Shown here: in pieces, positions 45,003 to 53,505 of the stretch | Position numbering within the stretch: position 1 is the first letter of the stretch | Layout of the letters: every line of letters begins with the position of its first letter | Position numbers and translations under genes: made by a program | Assembly: GCA_030684835.1 (NCBI GenBank) | Contig: JAUXWZ010000061.1 | Location: forward strand, 1-62,642 | Source of the DNA: Beijerinckiaceae bacterium | GTDB taxonomy: Bacteria > Pseudomonadota > Alphaproteobacteria > Rhizobiales > Beijerinckiaceae | Direction: 5' to 3' | DNA: 62,642 bases | Notes under the pieces: generated by a model | The model's database searches: none | What the model was told of the DNA's origin: nothing | Seen by the model: the letters and a program-made list of their open reading frames with translations, nothing else

Positions 45003-45131
45003 GGGGCTTTATCCGTGAACGGGGCCAAAACTTATGGCCACAACACCGGATATATGTCTATCCGCACCCAGAACGCCAATTATTGCAGTGCCCGCAACTT
45101 CGCCTGACGCCAGAACGCGGCGCTTTTTCGC

Positions 45132-45899
45132 TCAACGCTTCAGCTTCTGGAGGCTGTAGAGAAGGTCCAAAGACATGCCCCCTTGGGCCGAGCCGCCGAA
45201 AATCGGCGCAATGGAACTGGTCGCAACACTGGTGTTGGCGTCCCAGATCGCCGTGAATCGCTGCAAGAGCTTTTGCACTTTTGCAGGATCCTTGAGATCA
45301 GCGATCTTCATCCGTTGCTCGATCAGTTTCGCCGTTGCGTCCACGTCCGTCTTCTGGCCGACTGGCAGCCCCAGAACCGTTTGGGCGACTTTGAGCAACG
45401 CCGGATCCGCCAGGATGCCGTAGGCCGAGGTGACGCTGGAAGCTTTCCGCTGGAAGTAGAGCGCGAGCCTGACGCCCTCGTTTTGAGCGCCAGCCGTCTC
45501 CTCCAGCGTCTGACGCACATACCGGTCGACGGCGCCCGCGCGGGTGGCTGCAAAGGTTGTCGTCAATTCGCCATAGCGCGCGAAATTGAATGCTTTGACA
45601 AATTCGCCATACCGTTTGTCGGAAAGGCGGTTCGCCATCGCTGTGCGCGATTCCACGCCTTCGGAAAGCATCTTCTTCATGAAGGCTTTTGCATAATTCA
45701 TGTCTTCAAGTCCGAACGACTTCATCGCAAACTTGAAGACACGATCATTCTTCACAAAAGCGTCTATGCTTTTGATGCTCCCGATCGTCTTGTTGTAATA
45801 ATCAATCTCTCGCGCCACGACAGGTTGCGACGACGTGCGCGCGATCGATTTACCGAGATCAGACGAAATCAGCCGGAAGCTGGTGAAGGTTGTGAGCAC
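45132..45899 (-). CDS. DUF1217-family protein (flagellar-associated family)
   Basis: A 255-residue protein if started at the GTG 45899, where the family-typical start TTFTSFRLISSDLGKSIART follows directly; the frame is open to an ATG at 45998 (288 residues), but the extra part has no family similarity. Later segments ASQPVVAREIDYYNKTIGSIKSI, YGILADPALLKVAQTVLGLP and VQKLLQRFTAIWDA match DUF1217. Family members usually lie in flagellar or motility clusters in Hyphomicrobiales. None is present here, so it is displaced or is a non-motility paralogue. Confidence 0.8.
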   Translation of the reverse strand: MLTTFTSFRLISSDLGKSIARTSSQPVVAREIDYYNKTIGSIKSIDAFVKNDRVFKFAMKSFGLEDMNYAKAFMKKMLSEGVESRTAMANRLSDKRYGEFVKAFNFARYGELTTTFAATRAGAVDRYVRQTLEETAGAQNEGVRLALYFQRKASSVTSAYGILADPALLKVAQTVLGLPVGQKTDVDATAKLIEQRMKIADLKDPAKVQKLLQRFTAIWDANTSVATSSIAPIFGGSAQGGMSLDLLYSLQKLKR

Positions 45900-46220
45900 G
45901 AGATCTGAATTCCTAAAGACCTCAATATGCCGCCGGAAACTTGACCAACGCTGATCATCCAGCCGCATCAGCGCCCGGTCGACAGGCTTCGGAAACATTG
46001 AGGGGCTGGGGGGAGAGGAGGATCAGCCTCCGCACCGAAATCATCGCGCTGGTTCGCCCCATGCAACTGCGCTCACGTTTTCTTCGCCTCGCGTAGTCCT
46101 CGAAAATATTTAGCAAGGTCTACTTTAAGGTGAGTGGGCCCGGGCCTGAACTTCTTTTCTTTTGCGCCTCGTGTGCTACTTTCTAAAAAAGCTCAGATAA
46201 TATTAGACGGGACGAACAGG
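45900..46220. other. Intergenic region before the fourth receptor gene
   Basis: A region of 321 bp with no supported gene. The part 46080-46215 is AT-richer than the surroundings (CTCGAAAATATTTAGC, GCTCAGATAATATTAG) and probably carries the promoter of the receptor gene; I could not pick a convincing -35/-10 pair. Confidence 0.4.
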
Positions 46221-47312
46221 ATGGATCGCAGAATATTCCTTGCTACAGGCTCTGCTTTAGCTATTGCCTTATCTGTGGGCGGCAGCCCCGTCACGGCGGC
46301 TGACTTCAAGGGGAAGACCATCACCATGGTCATACCTTTCGGCGTCGGGGGCGGCGCGGACGTCTGGGGCCGTTTCAACGCCAGTTTGTTGCAGAAGCAT
46401 CTGCCCGGCCAGCCCGTCGTCATCGTCCGCAATGCTCCGGGCGCCGGATCGGTCTCCGGCGCGAATTTATTCGCCGCTACGGCGAAGCCGGATGGCCTCA
46501 CCATTCTCGGCACATCCGGGTCGACGCAATTCCCCTACCTGCTCGGTGAAAGCAGGGTCAGGTTCGATTACAGGGACTGGATCCCCGTGCTTGCGGCCTC
46601 CACCGGCGGCGTCGCCTACATTTCCGCGAAACTGGGTGCGAAATCCCTCAAGGACCTAGGTAAGCTGAAGGGCGTGAAACTGCACTACGCGTCGCAGGGC
46701 CTGACGTCTCTCGACCTAGTGCCCCTGCTTGGATTCCGCTTGCTCGGACTAGACGTTCAGCACGTCACCGGCTTCCCCGGCCGCGGCGAAGGCCGGATGG
46801 CGTTCGAGCGGGGCGAGATGAATATCGACTACCAGACGACGTCCGCCTATCTGCGGTCCGCCGCGCCGTTGGTGAAAAGCGGGCAAGCGGTCGCGCTGTT
46901 CTCATGGGGCGTGCTCGACAAGGCGGGCAATCTCGCACGCGACCCAAACTTCCCGGACCTGCCGCACTTCGAAGAGGCCTACGAGATCGTATTCGGCAAG
47001 AAGCCTTCGGGAACCGAGTGGGAGGCGATGCGCGCATTCCTCGTCGCCGGCTTTCCAGGCCAAAAGCTGCTCGTCCTTCCCAAAGGCACGCCGCCAGATA
47101 TTGTGGAGGCTTACCGCATGGCCGTGCGCAACCTCGTGAAGGATCCCGAATACATCGCCAAGCGCGATGACCTGATTGGTGAGTACGACCAACTCACAGA
47201 CGAGGAAGGCGAGCAACTCTACAAGGCCGCGACGACGATTTCGCCGGAGGCTCGCAATTGGGTGCGCGACTATCTGACAAAAAACTACGACGTGAAATTC
47301 CCCAAGGAATAG
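46221..47312 (+). CDS. Bug/TctC-family periplasmic solute-binding protein (isolated)
   Basis: A 363-residue receptor with a twin-arginine-like signal (MDRRIFLATGSALAIALSVG, cleavage near PVTAAD). The mature start FKGKTITMVIPFGVGGGADV and HLPGQPVVIVRNAPGAGSVSGA are typical of the family, as is GFPGRGEGRMAFERGEMNID. It is closer in style to the protein at 2236 than to those at 5445 and 6522, but distinct. It is a single-gene unit followed by a hairpin, with no transport partners nearby. The ligand is unknown. Confidence 0.9.
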   Translation: MDRRIFLATGSALAIALSVGGSPVTAADFKGKTITMVIPFGVGGGADVWGRFNASLLQKHLPGQPVVIVRNAPGAGSVSGANLFAATAKPDGLTILGTSGSTQFPYLLGESRVRFDYRDWIPVLAASTGGVAYISAKLGAKSLKDLGKLKGVKLHYASQGLTSLDLVPLLGFRLLGLDVQHVTGFPGRGEGRMAFERGEMNIDYQTTSAYLRSAAPLVKSGQAVALFSWGVLDKAGNLARDPNFPDLPHFEEAYEIVFGKKPSGTEWEAMRAFLVAGFPGQKLLVLPKGTPPDIVEAYRMAVRNLVKDPEYIAKRDDLIGEYDQLTDEEGEQLYKAATTISPEARNWVRDYLTKNYDVKFPKE

Positions 47313-47362
47313 TCATGTAGCGACAATGGCGCGCATGCGCCGCTGGCGCTACGAGAATATCC

Positions 47363-47386
47363 GCCGACCCGGGGCGCAGGGTCGGC
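47363..47386 (+). terminator. Hairpin after the isolated receptor gene
   Basis: GCCGACCC pairs perfectly with GGGTCGGC around an 8-nt loop and is followed only by TTTA. It lies 50 nt after the receptor stop and is a probable, if weak, terminator. Confidence 0.6.
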
Positions 47387-47674
47387 TTTACAACGCACGC
47401 CGATGACTAACCCGGATTGTAATACGCGCCTACCGGGCGCTGATGCGGTCATCACGGGCGCCTGAGGTCATGGGCTTGCGTCCGCGCGCTTCTCTTGCCA
47501 TCTGCTCGAAATTTGGCCAAACGATCAAAGAACCGATGAGGGATCTGCGGCAGCGCGCTCGGCAGAGTGATTGGTGATGATGACTTGGGCTGCTCTTTTA
47601 TTTGCAGGGCGCCGAGCGCGTGTTTCAATCGGAATCTGAACCGGCGACCACCAACAACCACGCGCCAGTGCGGG
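47387..47674. other. Intergenic region without a supported gene
   Basis: Short frames exist on both strands (for example 47452-47661 minus) but show no family resemblance, no ribosome site and overlap each other. No RNA gene or repeat is recognised. Confidence 0.4.
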
Positions 47675-48055
47675 CTAGTTCCTGTCGAGGGGCTTGCGAA
47701 CAGAAGTGGTGAATTGGAAGCTGGTGGCTTGTTCCCGCGAGAGCTCAGGCGCGCACTTCAACCGCGCCTCATCAGCTAAATCGAGGTGATTCCCGTTGAA
47801 GGGAAGGGCCGGTGAGGAAGTCCTATCGGATTCCGCTGACCCCGCCGAGCGGGCCGGATAAACGCCGGTCGCCAGATCCAACATAGCCATCAAGGCGGCA
47901 AAGACAGAAGCCCCGAGCGGCGCGGCGAGCGTAGCGCTCAAGAGGCCGTAGTCCCACATGAAAAACACCGTGAGCGCGCCACCGATGTGCGCATGGATAA
48001 TCAGCCTTAACAGCATGCCGCCCCGCCCCGTCAAGCCGACCTTTTTGCGACTCAT
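47675..48055 (-). CDS. Possible small membrane protein, unknown
   Basis: A 126-residue frame from ATG 48055 (a longer form starts at 48082). Residues 15-60 are hydrophobic and could form two helices (LLRLIIHAHIGGALTVFFMW, TLAAPLGASVFAALMAMLDL), after which the sequence becomes polar and unremarkable. No family is recognised and the ribosome site is weak. It lies downstream of, and in the same direction as, the exopolysaccharide cluster but 259 bp away. Confidence 0.4.
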   Translation of the reverse strand: MSRKKVGLTGRGGMLLRLIIHAHIGGALTVFFMWDYGLLSATLAAPLGASVFAALMAMLDLATGVYPARSAGSAESDRTSSPALPFNGNHLDLADEARLKCAPELSREQATSFQFTTSVRKPLDRN

Positions 48056-48313
48056 GGTCTCAGATTCGCACAAAAAGAACACAAGCGCGAGTGAACGAAT
48101 CTACCAGCTAGGCAAACATTCTTTTTCTGCACACCAATATTTGGATTTGATGCCTAATTTGGGGTTACCACCGCGACAGGACCTCCCTCCCGAAGCGATC
48201 ACGGAGCTAAATTGCGGTATAATGAAGTGTCCGTCCCCAACGGAAAGGAACGCACTAACAGCGCGGGACAACATGCCAAGCCTGAGGCGACAGCTCTTTT
48301 CTCGAACGGCGCG

Positions 48314-49678
48314 CTATCGCGCCTCATTGTCAATGATAGGGGATTCAACGCTGATCTCTCGCATTGCAGCATCTAGCACTGCTGAAATTCTCTGCGGATC
48401 GAAAAGCGCCTGGGCGCCCCGCGCGGCTGCCTCGAGCGTGCCGCATTCCTCATCGGACAGAAGCAAAGCCGCCGTCCGCGCGATCATTTCGTCTGCTGAC
48501 TTGCAGAGTGCGAAAGGCTGGGGACGTATTTCGAAGAGCCCTTGAGCGCCAACCTCCGTTGTCACGATGGGCATCCCCATCGTAATCGCCTCGACGATTT
48601 TGATTTTGAGACCGCTCCCGATCCGCAGCGGCACGACGGCAAGTTTCGCCTCATCATAACATGACACGATGTCGTCGACGCGGCCGAGCAACTTCACGGA
48701 TTCAGAAGACGTCTCCACTCGCGAGCATACAGACCCATAGACCCTGAGCTGCGCGCTTGGGACGCGCGCAAGCACTCCAGGCCATACAGCTTCGAGAAAC
48801 CATTGCACGCCGTCAACGTTTGGCAGAGCCCCGCTACCCACGAAGATGCAGACAGGATCGCGATGCGCCACGCGCCGCGGAACAGCAGCCATGGGCGGCG
48901 GTAGCGCCACTACGCGTGAATTTACAAGCTTGCGTTTAATAAACTCCGCGTCGTCCCATTGTATGCAGAGCATCATGTCCGCACGCTTCAGTACCGCAAT
49001 CTCATCATCAGCCGTGAAGGTAGCTGGCGTAGTATGATACCCTTGCTCATGTAATGACGAGGCTCGCTCGTGGACAAGGTCATGAACAAGGATCGCTGCC
49101 GGGATGCGCGCTTCGGGCAGCTCCGTGTGCAAGAATAGTGAATTGTACAAGATGACGTCTGGCTTGACAGCCTCAACCGTGCGCCTGATTTCGTCTCGCT
49201 GCGCGGCTGTTAAGAAACTCCCCAGTCGATGATCTCCGCCACCATCACGCTTCCGAAGTCTGCTCCTTATCCCGGCTGCGATGACTTGAAGCCTTTGCGG
49301 AAGACGCTGAAAAACGTTCCAGGCAAGGTGTGCGAAAATCCATTTCGGACTGACAACGACATATCGCCCAAACAACCGGGATACGTTTCTCTTTTCGATC
49401 TCGAAATTGAGATCGCTCGTTTTGCGAACAATAAATCCGACCTTATGAGTCGTTGTCGTGCAAACGACGTCGTGGCCAGCGTTGGCGAGGGCTTCAAAGA
49501 TCCCTGCCAACCATACAGTGTGCCCTGCTTGCTGAAAGCCGGGCAGCTCTTCAGTAACGCACAAAATCCGCTTCGTCTTGCTACCGAACTCTTTGCCGGG
49601 TGACGCCTTCACAGACTCGAAGCCAGACACGGATTCACTCATCAAATTTTTCCCGCTTGCTGAAACGCGCATGTACAA
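48314..49678 (-). CDS. Glycosyltransferase family 4-like
   Basis: A 454-residue cytoplasmic GT-B enzyme, last gene of the exopolysaccharide cluster. The N-terminal fold starts at RILCVTEELPGFQQAGHTVWLAGIFEAL (about residue 37). The C-terminal nucleotide-sugar domain has PVCIFVGSGALPNVDGVQWFLEAVW (about residues 283-307), VKLLGRVDDIVSCYDEAKLAVVPLRIGSGLKIKIVEAITMGMPIVTTEVGAQGL, which is the GT4 donor site with Glu in the EX7E-like region. The product is one sugar addition to the repeat unit; donor unknown. Start codon uncertain (several Met within the first 13 residues). Confidence 0.85.
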   Translation of the reverse strand: MYMRVSASGKNLMSESVSGFESVKASPGKEFGSKTKRILCVTEELPGFQQAGHTVWLAGIFEALANAGHDVVCTTTTHKVGFIVRKTSDLNFEIEKRNVSRLFGRYVVVSPKWIFAHLAWNVFQRLPQRLQVIAAGIRSRLRKRDGGGDHRLGSFLTAAQRDEIRRTVEAVKPDVILYNSLFLHTELPEARIPAAILVHDLVHERASSLHEQGYHTTPATFTADDEIAVLKRADMMLCIQWDDAEFIKRKLVNSRVVALPPPMAAVPRRVAHRDPVCIFVGSGALPNVDGVQWFLEAVWPGVLARVPSAQLRVYGSVCSRVETSSESVKLLGRVDDIVSCYDEAKLAVVPLRIGSGLKIKIVEAITMGMPIVTTEVGAQGLFEIRPQPFALCKSADEMIARTAALLLSDEECGTLEAAARGAQALFDPQRISAVLDAAMREISVESPIIDNEAR

Positions 49679-49705
49679 ACATCCATCTCCATCCGGCGTG
49701 ACATG

Positions 49706-50686
49706 CTAGGCATCAGGCCTCGGCTCCTTTGATGGGATGTGTCGGTACTGCTGGGGGGCCAACTTGAAAACAGAGGAAACTCTGCCCACGGCAATTGCAA
49801 ATGGATGCAGAGCAACAAGGGGATTCTCCCGCCTGAGAATGCGCCACACCGAAGACATCGACGCCAGTGCCAGAATACCGATGTCTTTTACGATCAGCTT
49901 TCCAAAGCCTATTTTTCTTGTCCTTGAATCGATCCTCCGGTTGATGGCGCCAATGCGAACGCCTCGCTGCAAAATCCACTTGGACTTGGTACGCTCTGGC
50001 GGCACAGTTTCGAGGATCATCGCTCGCTGCTCCCAGTAAAATCTGAAGCCCCTCAACTTGCATCGCCAAAAGAAATCCGCGTCGCCTCCACCAAGAAAGT
50101 TGAAGGCTCCGTCCAGAAAGGGTCGCCCCATCGCTTGGAAGACCTCTCTTCGAATGAGGCAATTCCCCGTTCCATAAATGACCGGCACCCTTCCGCTTTC
50201 TTGGTATGCTGGCCAGAATACCGGGTGGCCAGAGACGCTCGGATCAGGGGTCTCTTCAAATCTCGGCTGAACGGGTCCGCCAACAATATCCGCGCCGTCG
50301 CTCTCGGCAGCAGCAAGCATGTACGACAGCCATTCAGGCGTAGCGACTTCATCATCGTCCATCATCAGAATGAAACGAGACGCCGGAAACAGGTCGAGCG
50401 CCGCTTCGAAACCAGAGTTCAAAGCAAACACATTGCCCTGTCGCGATTCTTGAATACAAACGCAGGCAAGTCTGACATCTGCAGCGGAAAATTGCTGAAC
50501 GGCGGCAAGTCCCTGCCGCCCGGCCGCGTCGTTCTCCACAACAATGACCACAAATTCTTTTTCATGCTGTTCCGCCAGCGATGCAAGCGACCTCACAAGC
50601 ATTTCGGGACGCCGAAATGTTGGCAGGACGACAACGACGCGGATGGCCCCGACATCAACGCCAGGAGTTTTGTACAAGACGTCCAT
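49706..50686 (-). CDS. Glycosyltransferase family 2
   Basis: A 326-residue GT-A enzyme. IRVVVVLPTFRRPEMLVRSLASLAEQ (residues 16-41) is the nucleotide-sugar-binding start, the metal-binding DXD-like site is in RFILMMDDDEVATPEWL (about residues 105-121), and GNCLIRREVFQAMGRPFLDGAFNFLGGGDADFFWRCKLRG (about residues 172-212) contains the acceptor-side acidic residues. A C-terminal hydrophobic segment (GILALASMSSVWRIL) may associate with the membrane. It ends 28 nt before the next gene of the cluster. Confidence 0.9.
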   Translation of the reverse strand: MDVLYKTPGVDVGAIRVVVVLPTFRRPEMLVRSLASLAEQHEKEFVVIVVENDAAGRQGLAAVQQFSAADVRLACVCIQESRQGNVFALNSGFEAALDLFPASRFILMMDDDEVATPEWLSYMLAAAESDGADIVGGPVQPRFEETPDPSVSGHPVFWPAYQESGRVPVIYGTGNCLIRREVFQAMGRPFLDGAFNFLGGGDADFFWRCKLRGFRFYWEQRAMILETVPPERTKSKWILQRGVRIGAINRRIDSRTRKIGFGKLIVKDIGILALASMSSVWRILRRENPLVALHPFAIAVGRVSSVFKLAPQQYRHIPSKEPRPDA

Positions 50687-50702
50687 GGACAGACTTCCTC
50701 AA

Positions 50703-52217
50703 CTAGGCGACATCGGTGTTGCGCGACCCATAAGCCAGGCCCCAAACGCGAGAGATATTCTCTCGCCCTCCGGATGTTGCAAGATAAGCAACGACGAAGG
50801 CGACGATGAACACTGCGCCCTCAAACAGTAAAAGTGAGAGATGACTGGACGTATCAGGGAATGCGTTCAGTTGACCACGCAGGAAGAAAACAGCGCCTCC
50901 CGCAACAGTTGACGCCAAGCACGCCGGAAACAGCGCTACGGCCACATCCTTGAGGCGAATATGGGATCGCCGCGTTGCGAAAAAGATGCTGTACGCTTGA
51001 GCCAGCACGGCTCCAAGGCTGTATCCAGCAGCAACGCCCACCGCGCCAAACGGCGCGCCCACAGCAACACCGGCCACAATGAGTGGCGCCAGAACCATCG
51101 ACAGCCTCAACTGCCGATCCATGCGACCGAGACTCGCAAATATCCAGTATGAAACCGGATTAAACGTGTAAACAACCGCCGCAGGCGCCAGTGCGATGAA
51201 GATCGGGACAACTTCGGTCCACCGATCACCCAGTAACAATGGGATAAGCACAGGCGCTTCCAATGTTGAGAACACAACGCCTGGCAAGGTGACGCTCACA
51301 ATAAGTCCGAGCGACCTCTTGAAGTATCTTCTGTAGGATTCTGGATCGTGCTGAAGTCGGCTCAAGGCGGGGATGCCGACCCTGGTAAGTGGCCAGATTA
51401 CTTGAGAAAGCGGTACGATCAGGATTGCTTGCGAACGTGAGTAATATCCCAACGCCTGCTCGCCCCAGAAGCGTCCCAGGACGATCTGGTCGACACTGCG
51501 GCTCGCCCAGTCTAGCAGACGCGCCACTGTCAGTTGAGAGCCGAAAGTCAGCATCGAAAAGACCTCGGCGCTCCACACCGGAAGCCCCGGACGCCACTTG
51601 GTTGCCGCCCAGAAGCCAATCGTTGTGAGCGATACGGCGGTCGCCTGCATTACAACCAGCGACCAGTATCGCCAGCCGAAATACGCCGCGCAGATCGCCG
51701 CCAATACGCCCAACACCATTGATGTAGCTTCTATCAGCGACAACAGCCCGAGCCGCATATGTCTCTGCATCAGTGCGGAATGCTGTTGTCCCAGGCTCCC
51801 GATGAAGAGCACGAGAGCCAACGCATAAGTAACCTCCACGAGGTCGGTATTGCCATAGAAGCTGGCAATCGCCGGAGCCGCGAAGAACATTGCGCTCGCC
51901 AACAGGCCACCGATGAGCACATTGGACCAGAACATTGTCGAGATGTGATGCTGCGTCAGTTCAGGTCGCTGAATTGTAGCAGCGGTGAGGCCGCCATCCT
52001 GGATGATATCCACGAGCCGGAAGATCGGAGCGACCATCGCTATCAGGCCGAAATCCGACGGGTTCAGCAACCGCGCAAGTGCGATGAGAGCGCCAAATTG
52101 CGCCAGCATCTTGACGAATTGCGCGGCCAGCGTCGCAGCTCCGCCAGATAAGGACAGCGACGGCAGCGAGCCCTTATTTACACGGCCCGCGCCTCCAAGA
52201 TCGTCGCGTGCTCTCAT
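50703..52217 (-). CDS. Polysaccharide flippase, Wzx/WzxC type (MOP superfamily)
   Basis: A 504-residue membrane protein with about 12-14 helices that moves the undecaprenyl-linked repeat unit across the inner membrane. AATLAAQFVKMLAQFGALIALARLLNPSDFGLIAMV is the typical helix 1-2 region, followed by WSNVLIGGLLASAMFFAAPAIASFYG and ALSRLQHDPESYRRYFKRSLGLI. A start at ATG 52217 avoids the proline-rich N-terminal extension present in the longer frame, which would run 86 nt into wza. Confidence 0.92.
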   Translation of the reverse strand: MRARDDLGGAGRVNKGSLPSLSLSGGAATLAAQFVKMLAQFGALIALARLLNPSDFGLIAMVAPIFRLVDIIQDGGLTAATIQRPELTQHHISTMFWSNVLIGGLLASAMFFAAPAIASFYGNTDLVEVTYALALVLFIGSLGQQHSALMQRHMRLGLLSLIEATSMVLGVLAAICAAYFGWRYWSLVVMQATAVSLTTIGFWAATKWRPGLPVWSAEVFSMLTFGSQLTVARLLDWASRSVDQIVLGRFWGEQALGYYSRSQAILIVPLSQVIWPLTRVGIPALSRLQHDPESYRRYFKRSLGLIVSVTLPGVVFSTLEAPVLIPLLLGDRWTEVVPIFIALAPAAVVYTFNPVSYWIFASLGRMDRQLRLSMVLAPLIVAGVAVGAPFGAVGVAAGYSLGAVLAQAYSIFFATRRSHIRLKDVAVALFPACLASTVAGGAVFFLRGQLNAFPDTSSHLSLLLFEGAVFIVAFVVAYLATSGGRENISRVWGLAYGSRNTDVA

Positions 52218-52257
52218 TCCCGCGGCCGCGGGCGGTGGCGCCGGGGACACTCGCAAC

Positions 52258-53505
52258 TCAGTTGGATGCTGTTGCGGCCGAAGCCGCCGCAGGATCCATC
52301 GGTTCCGGCGGAAGCCATATTTCAAGCACGTCGCCGGCCGCAATCATCTGTGCGGAAGACACCAATTCCGTGGCGGACGAGCCCTCTCTGACCAATCTGA
52401 ACTCCGGCCTGGGCTCCGGTGCGCCGACGCTCATGCCAACGGTACGCATAAGTCGGCGAGCGGACACTTCGACTAAGGCCGCATCACGAAACTGTCTTTC
52501 ATTCTCGATAAGCGCCTCGGCGACCTCTCTCCTGCGCTCTTCCTCCAATTGTCCGATGTTGCTTTTCGCCGTGGCCAGGACAGACCGCGCACGCGCCACC
52601 CCAGTCAGGCTCCCAATTTTGTCTGCTGCAAGGCCGGAAAGGCGCTGCTGCATTTCGAAGACGCGGCTTTGAAGGCCAAAGCCGGTATCCCTCAAGCTTT
52701 GGACACGAGACAACTCGCGTGTCAGAATATCTTCCTGTTTCCCCAAGGCTTCGTATTGCAGCTGATACGAAGCAATTTCCTCTCCGGTGAGTCTCACCTG
52801 CTCGGTGAGATGAGCGGCCTTCGTGTTCAATTGCTCAGCACGCGCGGTGAGAAACCGCGTTTGTTCCGCTATCAATGCTTTTGCTTTCTCAGCGTTGACA
52901 AGCTCGAGAAGCGATTGTGGAACCTCCAGCTTATCCTCCTTCCTCAGCTCAGCTTGTAGCCGCGCGCGTTCAGCCAGCATTTCAGCCATCTGGTCGATCG
53001 CCTTGGCGTGCCGCTCTCGCTCACGCAGAACATCCATCCTGAGCCGTGGGTCTGCCGACGAAATTCTTTGCAGCCCCCCGGCCAACGCAAGAGCCTGCAT
53101 TGCGGTCAGGTTCGCTCGATAAGGATAGGCCCCGGGCGAATTAACGGCGCCAAGAATGTAGAATGGCGCCCTTTCCAGAAATTCGACGGTGACGCTCTGC
53201 GGGGAGCCCAAACGTTGCTCCCATGCGACCCCAAGTTCCTTCTCCAGGTCTCGCGCGGATTTGCCGGCCAGATCAATGGCGCCAAGTAAGGGAAGCGAGA
53301 TGATACGGCCTGGCTGAACGATGAATTTTCCCGTCAGATCCTCTCTGCCGAATGCGAAAATACGTACGACATCGCCAGCCGAAAACTCCTCAAGCTGGCG
53401 CACGCTCGCGCGCTTCGGGTCATCAGTCTGAGCCAGACTGGGTTGCCCAAGGCCGATCGAAAGGCTGGCGCCAAGTAGTGTCACAAGTTGAAGAACGCGC
53501 CTCAT
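52258..53505 (-). CDS. Polysaccharide export protein, ExoF/Wza-like
   Basis: A 415-residue periplasmic/outer-membrane export protein. The signal peptide (RVLQLVTLLGASLSIGLGQPSLAQ) lacks a lipobox cysteine, as in ExoF. The poly-export domain is AGDVVRIFAFGREDLTGKFIVQPGRIISLPLLGAIDLAG (about residues 43-81), followed by an SLBB segment (FYILGAVNSPGAYPYRANLTAMQALALAGGL). Residues 170-330 are a long coiled coil rich in Glu, Gln and Arg. Its start overlaps the end of the wzz gene by 4 nt, so export and chain-length proteins are co-translated. Confidence 0.92.
   Translation of the reverse strand: MRRVLQLVTLLGASLSIGLGQPSLAQTDDPKRASVRQLEEFSAGDVVRIFAFGREDLTGKFIVQPGRIISLPLLGAIDLAGKSARDLEKELGVAWEQRLGSPQSVTVEFLERAPFYILGAVNSPGAYPYRANLTAMQALALAGGLQRISSADPRLRMDVLRERERHAKAIDQMAEMLAERARLQAELRKEDKLEVPQSLLELVNAEKAKALIAEQTRFLTARAEQLNTKAAHLTEQVRLTGEEIASYQLQYEALGKQEDILTRELSRVQSLRDTGFGLQSRVFEMQQRLSGLAADKIGSLTGVARARSVLATAKSNIGQLEEERRREVAEALIENERQFRDAALVEVSARRLMRTVGMSVGAPEPRPEFRLVREGSSATELVSSAQMIAAGDVLEIWLPPEPMDPAAASAATASN

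Noticed and set aside
47452-47661. A 69-codon minus-strand frame
   Set aside because: No ribosome site or similarity, and an equally long frame exists on the other strand.
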